From positions 1 through 46,828 of the forward strand of contig JABZKU010000017.1 in NCBI GenBank assembly GCA_015257125.1: 46,828 nucleotides of DNA, read 5' to 3'. The notes under the pieces were generated by a model that saw only the letters and a list, made by a program, of their open reading frames with translations, did no database searches and had not been told where the DNA came from. Positions 42,761-46,828 of this stretch are shown here, in pieces (position 1 is the stretch's first letter; each line of letters starts with the position of its first letter). Position numbers and translations under genes: made by a program. Source of the stretch: Prevotellaceae bacterium (lineage in GTDB: Bacteria > Bacteroidota > Bacteroidia > Bacteroidales > Bacteroidaceae).

Positions 42761-43393
42761 TTACGCGCATTCGTCACTATCGCGGAGCGTCGGCAGGTTG
42801 ATTTGATAGCGAACGGCCAAGACTCTCGACAAAATCACGACCGAACCGCAGACGAGACCGCACGACACATTGCCCCAACCACACAAATGGCAAGCCCAAT
42901 AGGCCAATCCGCCCAAGACACAAGCCACGGCATAGATCTCGGCGCGGAAGATCAAGGGCACTTCATTGAGGAAAACGTCGCGAATTACACCACCGCCGGC
43001 CCCCGTCACGGAGCCCATAACGATAGCCACCCAGAAAGGATAACCAACACCGAGAGTTTTCTCAATACCGATCACAGCAAACATGCCCAAACCGATGGTA
43101 TCGAAGATAAACCAGGTGTATTTCTGCCGAACCACGACCTTTCCAAACAAAACGACGAGCAAAAGCGCCAACAACGTGATAAGAAAATAGATACCGTTGC
43201 GCATCCAAAAGACAGGCACGTCCAATAACAAGTCGCGCACCGTGCCCCCGCCGATGGCAGTGGCCAGTCCTACCACATAAGCGCCGAACCAATCGAAACG
43301 CTTCGTACTGGCCAAACGAATACCTGAAATGGCAAAGGCCAAAGTGCCGATGTAGTCTAAAACATTGGCAAAAGTAATTTCGGGAAATGTCAT
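42761..43393 (-). CDS. TRIC-like cation channel family protein (UPF0126)
   Basis: The 210-residue protein has seven hydrophobic segments in two repeated halves. Each half carries a glycine-rich signature: AIGGGTVRDLLL (about 47-58) and GAGGGVIRDVFLNEVP (about 132-147). This duplicated motif is diagnostic of the YadS/YicG/TRIC family; characterised members form trimeric cation channels in the inner membrane. It is the last gene of a minus-strand run with the fucosidase and the T9SS plug protein, 43 bp behind the latter; a functional link to them is not apparent. Confidence 0.92.
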   Translation of the reverse strand: MTFPEITFANVLDYIGTLAFAISGIRLASTKRFDWFGAYVVGLATAIGGGTVRDLLLDVPVFWMRNGIYFLITLLALLLVVLFGKVVVRQKYTWFIFDTIGLGMFAVIGIEKTLGVGYPFWVAIVMGSVTGAGGGVIRDVFLNEVPLIFRAEIYAVACVLGGLAYWACHLCGWGNVSCGLVCGSVVILSRVLAVRYQINLPTLRDSDECA

Positions 43394-43436
43394 AAAGTAG
43401 ATAAGAATGGTCGGGATCCAACAGAATGATCGGGAC

Positions 43437-44723
43437 TCAACGCCCGATGGTGGCCACTCCTACCAATCTGTCGTAGCGATCGGCCGGAAAGGTGCCATAA
43501 ATGTATGCCGTGTAGGTGTTGCGCGTTTCGTAAAAGTCGCCTTCTGTCGGCGCGGTAAGGCCTTTTCGATGCAAAGGCACTTGCGCGGTCGGCTTCGTGG
43601 GAACAGTGAGATAAAGGTAGTTATAATAGCCTTGTTTCAGCAAGAGTGCCGTCTCATAGGCGTGGCGTTCGAGCTGATAGGTCATGCGATATTCCGAAAT
43701 CAAGCCGCCTGTTGTCCAACGTCCGCTGACATAGACTTCAGCGTTGGGAATTTCTTCACTCTCGAGCGCAAAATGCACAAACAAGTAGTCGCTTTCGGTC
43801 GCATTGTCGCGGTTGTCGGTGTTGCGAATCACCGCCGTACCGTTGCTATCTTCGCGCAATATAAAATTGCGTCGCACTTCATCGGGAAAAAGTGTGGCGT
43901 GATAATACGGACTGTGCCAATTCAGGTTTTCCACTCGACTACCCGCGACTCGCATATTGATTTGTTCGAAACTTCGGTAGACGTTTCCTGCCGGGAAAAT
44001 GAGCTTTTGCGTATGTTCCCAGCGCGCAATCCTACCGGGCAACACCGCTGTGGGCGGCAATAACTCACATTGGTTGTCACTGCGCCCATTTTGTCGCACC
44101 GTTGCCTGCAAGGCCAATCGCAAATCAGCCATAGGCAAATTGGAAAGCGCCTGCGCCTGCAACTCGACCTGCTGATTTCGCGCGTTCCAATCGACTTCTG
44201 TGTTCGTCAACACGCGACCACTCACGTTCAATAGCGGTTCTACGACACAAAGGCAGACTTCCGCCACGGGATCCCCGTCAGCATTGGCGCGATCATAGAT
44301 CTTCAATTTGTAATTGCCCGAGACCAACGGCCGCGCATCGGCGTTAGGAAATTGAAAAGCGTAGTGCGTGTAGAGCACTGAGGTGTTTCTGCTTTCGCGG
44401 TAGGTTTCTATCGGAATTTCCTCGTAGTTGGTCTCCAAAAACTCTCCCGTGAACAATCCGGAAGTGGGTTGGTCGAACGCACGATCCCAGTGCTCCACCC
44501 GATAAAAGAACATCTTTCCGTCGTGTGAAAGCTGATCGAAACTGATTTCGACCACATCTGTAGACCCCAATCGCACGATTGGGAGTGTTTCTATCTGCCC
44601 TCCGACATCAGTCCGCAGGGTGCGGATATCTTCGCGCAAGATACGATGCGAAGCCGACCTTGCAGACACGAAGAAGAAGGTCAATAGACTAATTATCAGT
44701 ATGGAAATTCTCACCATAGGCAT
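43437..44723 (-). CDS. Type IX secretion plug protein (DUF5103)
   Basis: The 428-residue protein has a signal peptide (1 to about 24). Its first domain contains LREDIRTLRTDV, VEISFDQLSHDGKMFFYRVEHWD and YTHYAFQFPNAD; the second contains YHATLFPDEVRRNFILRE and GQYYYLYL-like YNYLYLTVP. This is the DUF5103 arrangement, whose structurally studied member plugs the T9SS translocon pore. It predicts a type IX system elsewhere in the genome. The ATG at 44723 directly abuts the stop of the fucosidase gene; a second ATG lies two codons in. It is translationally coupled by position to the gene before it. Confidence 0.88.
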   Translation of the reverse strand: MPMVRISILIISLLTFFFVSARSASHRILREDIRTLRTDVGGQIETLPIVRLGSTDVVEISFDQLSHDGKMFFYRVEHWDRAFDQPTSGLFTGEFLETNYEEIPIETYRESRNTSVLYTHYAFQFPNADARPLVSGNYKLKIYDRANADGDPVAEVCLCVVEPLLNVSGRVLTNTEVDWNARNQQVELQAQALSNLPMADLRLALQATVRQNGRSDNQCELLPPTAVLPGRIARWEHTQKLIFPAGNVYRSFEQINMRVAGSRVENLNWHSPYYHATLFPDEVRRNFILREDSNGTAVIRNTDNRDNATESDYLFVHFALESEEIPNAEVYVSGRWTTGGLISEYRMTYQLERHAYETALLLKQGYYNYLYLTVPTKPTAQVPLHRKGLTAPTEGDFYETRNTYTAYIYGTFPADRYDRLVGVATIGR

Positions 44724-46019
44724 TTATTTCAGCTCCACGACGTAGATACGATCGGGAACTTGCTCATCTGCAGCGGCAAACGAGAGTCTTTTTCGCCCAT
44801 ATTTGAAGGAAAGCGGCGTGCCTTTCCCCAAACGATAGACTTTCTTCACCTGATCACTGCACGGCAAATCGAGCATTTTGATTTCGGGATCCAAAATATG
44901 AACATAAACCTTCGTACCGCGGCGCGTGCTCACCACATTTTTTCCGTCACCCAGACTTCCGGCGACTGTACCATAAATAGATTCTCCGTTCACCTGTAGC
45001 CATTCGCCCATGGCCTCGAGTCTTTCGACTGCGGCGGCCGGCAAATTGCCATCCGGCTGGGGGCCTACATTGAGCAACAAGTTAGCGCCTTTCGAAGCGG
45101 TGCGCACTAACAGTTGAATCAGTTGATCGGCGGATTTATAATTCTGATCGGCCACCTTGTAGCCCCACATGCCGTTCATCGTTTCGCAGGTCTCGAGCGG
45201 CAAACGCCCGATGGCCTGTCCGCTCAGTCCCGCTTTGTTTTCACCGGGTACGTCACGTTCGAAAAATTGCAAGTCCTCTCCTTCGTTCGGTTGCTGATGA
45301 TGGTTGTTGCCCACCAAGCAAGCCGGCTGCAAACGGTGGATGAGGGCGTACTGTTCAGGCAGTTGCCAGTCGAAAGCGGGTTTCGTCTGATCTTGATCCC
45401 ACCACCCATCGAACCAAATGGCGCGCACCGACCCGTAGTTCGTCAACAACTCGGTGAGTTGTCGATTCATAAAGGCAAAATAATGCGGCCAATCGGCTTT
45501 CGTCGTGTCTTTTCCCACACCTCGTCCCGTTCTTCCCATGGGATAATCGTCGCGCATCCAGTCGATGTGGCTATAATAAAGATGGAGTGCCAAATTATTC
45601 TCTCGACACGCCTCGGCCAACTGTGCGACGATGTCCTTGCCGTAGGGCGTGTGCATGATGTTGTAGTCGCTCTGCTGCGTGTTCCACATCGAAAAGCCGT
45701 CGTGGTGGCGCGTTGTGAACGTGATGTAGCGTGCACCGGCCTTCTTGAAGACCTTAGCCCATGCCTTGGCGTCGAAATCATGCGGATAGAACGCGTTGGC
45801 CGCCTTGGCATACTCCTCACGACGGAGAGGTCCATTTTGCAAATACCATTCTCCCTGTGCGAAAGTGGAATAAAGCCCCCAATGTATGAAGATGCCGAAT
45901 CGATCTTCGGCAAACCGACGACGACTCTCGAGATTTTCCGGGGTGGGCTTATAATTTTCAGCCCTCAAGGGGGCACCTGTCATGCACAACAGGGCGACAA
46001 GGAGAAAAAAGCGTTTCAT
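44724..46019 (-). CDS. Secreted GH29 alpha-L-fucosidase
   Basis: The 431-residue enzyme would release alpha-linked fucose from host glycans. A signal peptide (1-20, ending PLRA) precedes the catalytic barrel, which has FGIFIHWGLYS (41-51), TRHHDGFSMWN (103-113) and WFDGWWDQ (202-209), where D204 is the likely nucleophile. GANLLLNVGPQPDG marks the end of the barrel. A short beta domain follows. It fits the GH29 layout at typical length. It is the first gene of the minus-strand run, with an imperfect -7 box (TATTTTCG, 46050-46057), and is divergent from rnpB. With the GH84 enzyme it points to mucin or glycoprotein use. Confidence 0.93.
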   Translation of the reverse strand: MKRFFLLVALLCMTGAPLRAENYKPTPENLESRRRFAEDRFGIFIHWGLYSTFAQGEWYLQNGPLRREEYAKAANAFYPHDFDAKAWAKVFKKAGARYITFTTRHHDGFSMWNTQQSDYNIMHTPYGKDIVAQLAEACRENNLALHLYYSHIDWMRDDYPMGRTGRGVGKDTTKADWPHYFAFMNRQLTELLTNYGSVRAIWFDGWWDQDQTKPAFDWQLPEQYALIHRLQPACLVGNNHHQQPNEGEDLQFFERDVPGENKAGLSGQAIGRLPLETCETMNGMWGYKVADQNYKSADQLIQLLVRTASKGANLLLNVGPQPDGNLPAAAVERLEAMGEWLQVNGESIYGTVAGSLGDGKNVVSTRRGTKVYVHILDPEIKMLDLPCSDQVKKVYRLGKGTPLSFKYGRKRLSFAAADEQVPDRIYVVELK

Positions 46020-46099
46020 GTGTAAGGAGATATGGTTTGAATCTATCTGCGAAAATACTCAAATTCCGCGAAACTCACCCGCGTATGCACTTTTTTTCC

Positions 46100-46107
46100 T
46101 ACTTTTG
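46100..46107 (+). promoter_or_regulatory. -7 box of rnpB
   Basis: TACTTTTG fits TAnnTTTG and puts the transcript start near 46113, just before the P1 helix of RNase P RNA. No -33 TTTG was found. Confidence 0.75.
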
Positions 46108-46115
46108 CAGGCAGA

Positions 46116-46513
46116 AAAGGAACAGCCGGACAGTTCGTCGCCCGCATTCTTGTAATGCGTGAGGAAAGTCCGGGCAGCATAGGGCATTCCGCTTCTTAAT
46201 GGGAAGTCGTCTGTGAAGGCGAATGCGTGCAGAAGAAAACAACCGCCGTCGCAAGGTTTCGCACCGCACGCCGGTAAGGGTGAGAAGGTGGGGTAAGAGC
46301 CCACCGGTTGCCGTGGTGACGCGGCAAGCCGTGCACTTCGGAAGCTGAAAGTTCATGTAAACCGACGTTGGAGGGCGGCTCGTTCGATTCTCTTCGGAGA
46401 AACGTCGGAGGGTAGAACGATAGAATGTGTCGGCGACGGCACATCCAGATAAATGACGAACACTTTGCGCAAGCAAAGCACAAAACCCGGCTCATCGGCC
46501 GACTGTTTCTTTT
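46116..46513 (+). ncRNA. rnpB: RNase P RNA, bacterial type A
   Basis: The catalytic RNA that trims tRNA 5' ends. The universal core GAGGAAAGTCCGGGC is at 46161-46175. The partner end, AACCCGGCTCATCGGCC, is at 46484-46500. The termini pair as helix P1 (AAAAGGAACAG with CTGTTTCTTTT). Internal hairpins such as AGCCCACCGGTTGCC are in keeping with type A. Ends are placed from P1 and may be off by a few bases. Its own promoter and terminator frame it. Confidence 0.95.
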
Positions 46514-46525
46514 CACCTCATACCG

Positions 46526-46557
46526 GGCTGCTCCTCACATGAGGGGCAGCCTTTTTT
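46526..46557 (+). terminator. Terminator of rnpB
   Basis: An 11-bp stem (GGCTGCTCCTC with GAGGGGCAGCC, one G-T pair) around ACAT is followed by six T. The following 46558-46741 shows no gene. Confidence 0.93.
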
Positions 46558-46741
46558 GTGCGTCGTGCAGAAATGTAACTCCCTCTACGCGTTTCGCCGA
46601 ACGATGCACACCGGTTGTCGCCCCTCCACCGGGAAATCTCTGCATTCCACACCGCGTGCTCACCAATTCGGCCTTCTACCCTCCCCCTCCCTTTGTGCTA
46701 CAGGCTCTTCTGCGCAAGAAAAAGGCAATGGGAGTTGTAGA

Positions 46742-46777
46742 TACAAAAAAAGAAGCAACCTTTTGAGTTGCTTCTTG
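46742..46777 (-). terminator. Terminator after tRNA-Val
   Basis: On the minus strand a perfect 10-bp stem (AAGAAGCAAC / GTTGCTTCTT) is followed by a run of T, starting 5 bp past the tRNA end. Confidence 0.92.
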
Positions 46778-46781
46778 GTAG

Positions 46782-46828
46782 TGGGCGCTGAGGGATTCGA
46801 ACCCCCGACCCTCTGCTTGTAAGGCAGA
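46782..46828 (-). tRNA. tRNA-Val (TAC), cut by the window end
   Basis: The 3' 47 bases are present. The anticodon stem TCTGC/GCAGA encloses loop CTTACAA, so the anticodon is TAC. The T arm is GGGGGTTCGAATCCCTC, the acceptor strand AGCGCCC and the discriminator A73. CCA is not encoded. The 5' half lies beyond 46828. Confidence 0.93.

Overview
The window is chromosomal DNA of a Bacteroidota member, most likely order Bacteroidales. The case rests on several features: a SusC/SusD pair, a type IX secretion plug protein (DUF5103), a GH84 enzyme with a Bacteroidota-style C-terminal sorting-like tail, a PorT-like barrel, Kdo synthesis genes, and promoters with the Bacteroidota -7 box (TAnnTTTG), two of them with a TTTG box 19-20 bp upstream. 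I cannot fix the genus. Most of the window is ordinary core genome, with one degraded accessory island near 38.9-42.7 kb.

Layout. 1-0.48 kb: repeat DNA and terminators. 0.49-7.3 kb (minus): a secreted GH84 beta-N-acetylglucosaminidase, then pheT-yebC. 7.6-14.4 kb (plus): PorT-like barrel, TamB-like protein and release factor 3 in one probable operon. 14.4-15.6 kb: AT-rich DNA and a small winged-helix gene. 15.6-25.0 kb (plus): a secreted protein of unknown function, an HPrK-like P-loop protein, an S24/S26 peptidase, a PqqD-like protein, pyrG and yidC, followed by an S9 peptidase and an MFS transporter. 25.1-30.5 kb (minus): a small secreted protein, tRNA-Asp and a SusC/SusD pair. 30.7-32.0 kb (minus): two DEDDh exonucleases. 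32.3-35.4 kb (plus): kdsA, kdsD and an acyltransferase. 35.7-38.8 kb: an OmpA-like lipoprotein divergent from a membrane protein of unknown function, then MaoC-like and YigZ/IMPACT genes. 38.9-42.7 kb: the accessory island. 42.7-46.0 kb (minus): GH29 fucosidase, T9SS plug protein and TRIC-like channel. 46.1-46.8 kb: RNase P RNA and a truncated tRNA-Val.

The accessory island holds broken Rhs core pieces, two probable toxin-tail/immunity cassettes and a 95-bp direct repeat in front of each cassette. Copies of a GCTGTCCGCTAAA box flank it. One of these copies is a 52-bp near-identical inverted copy of the first 52 bases of the window.

Three things deserve most attention. (1) The Rhs toxin/immunity island and its repeat junctions. 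(2) The HPrK-like/S26/PqqD trio, which looks like RiPP-type machinery without a radical SAM enzyme or an obvious precursor. (3) An intergenic repeat family with core AAAAGT-N5-ACTTTT and a period of about 22 bp, found at least six times. All start choices and functions are read by eye from sequence; no database search was run.
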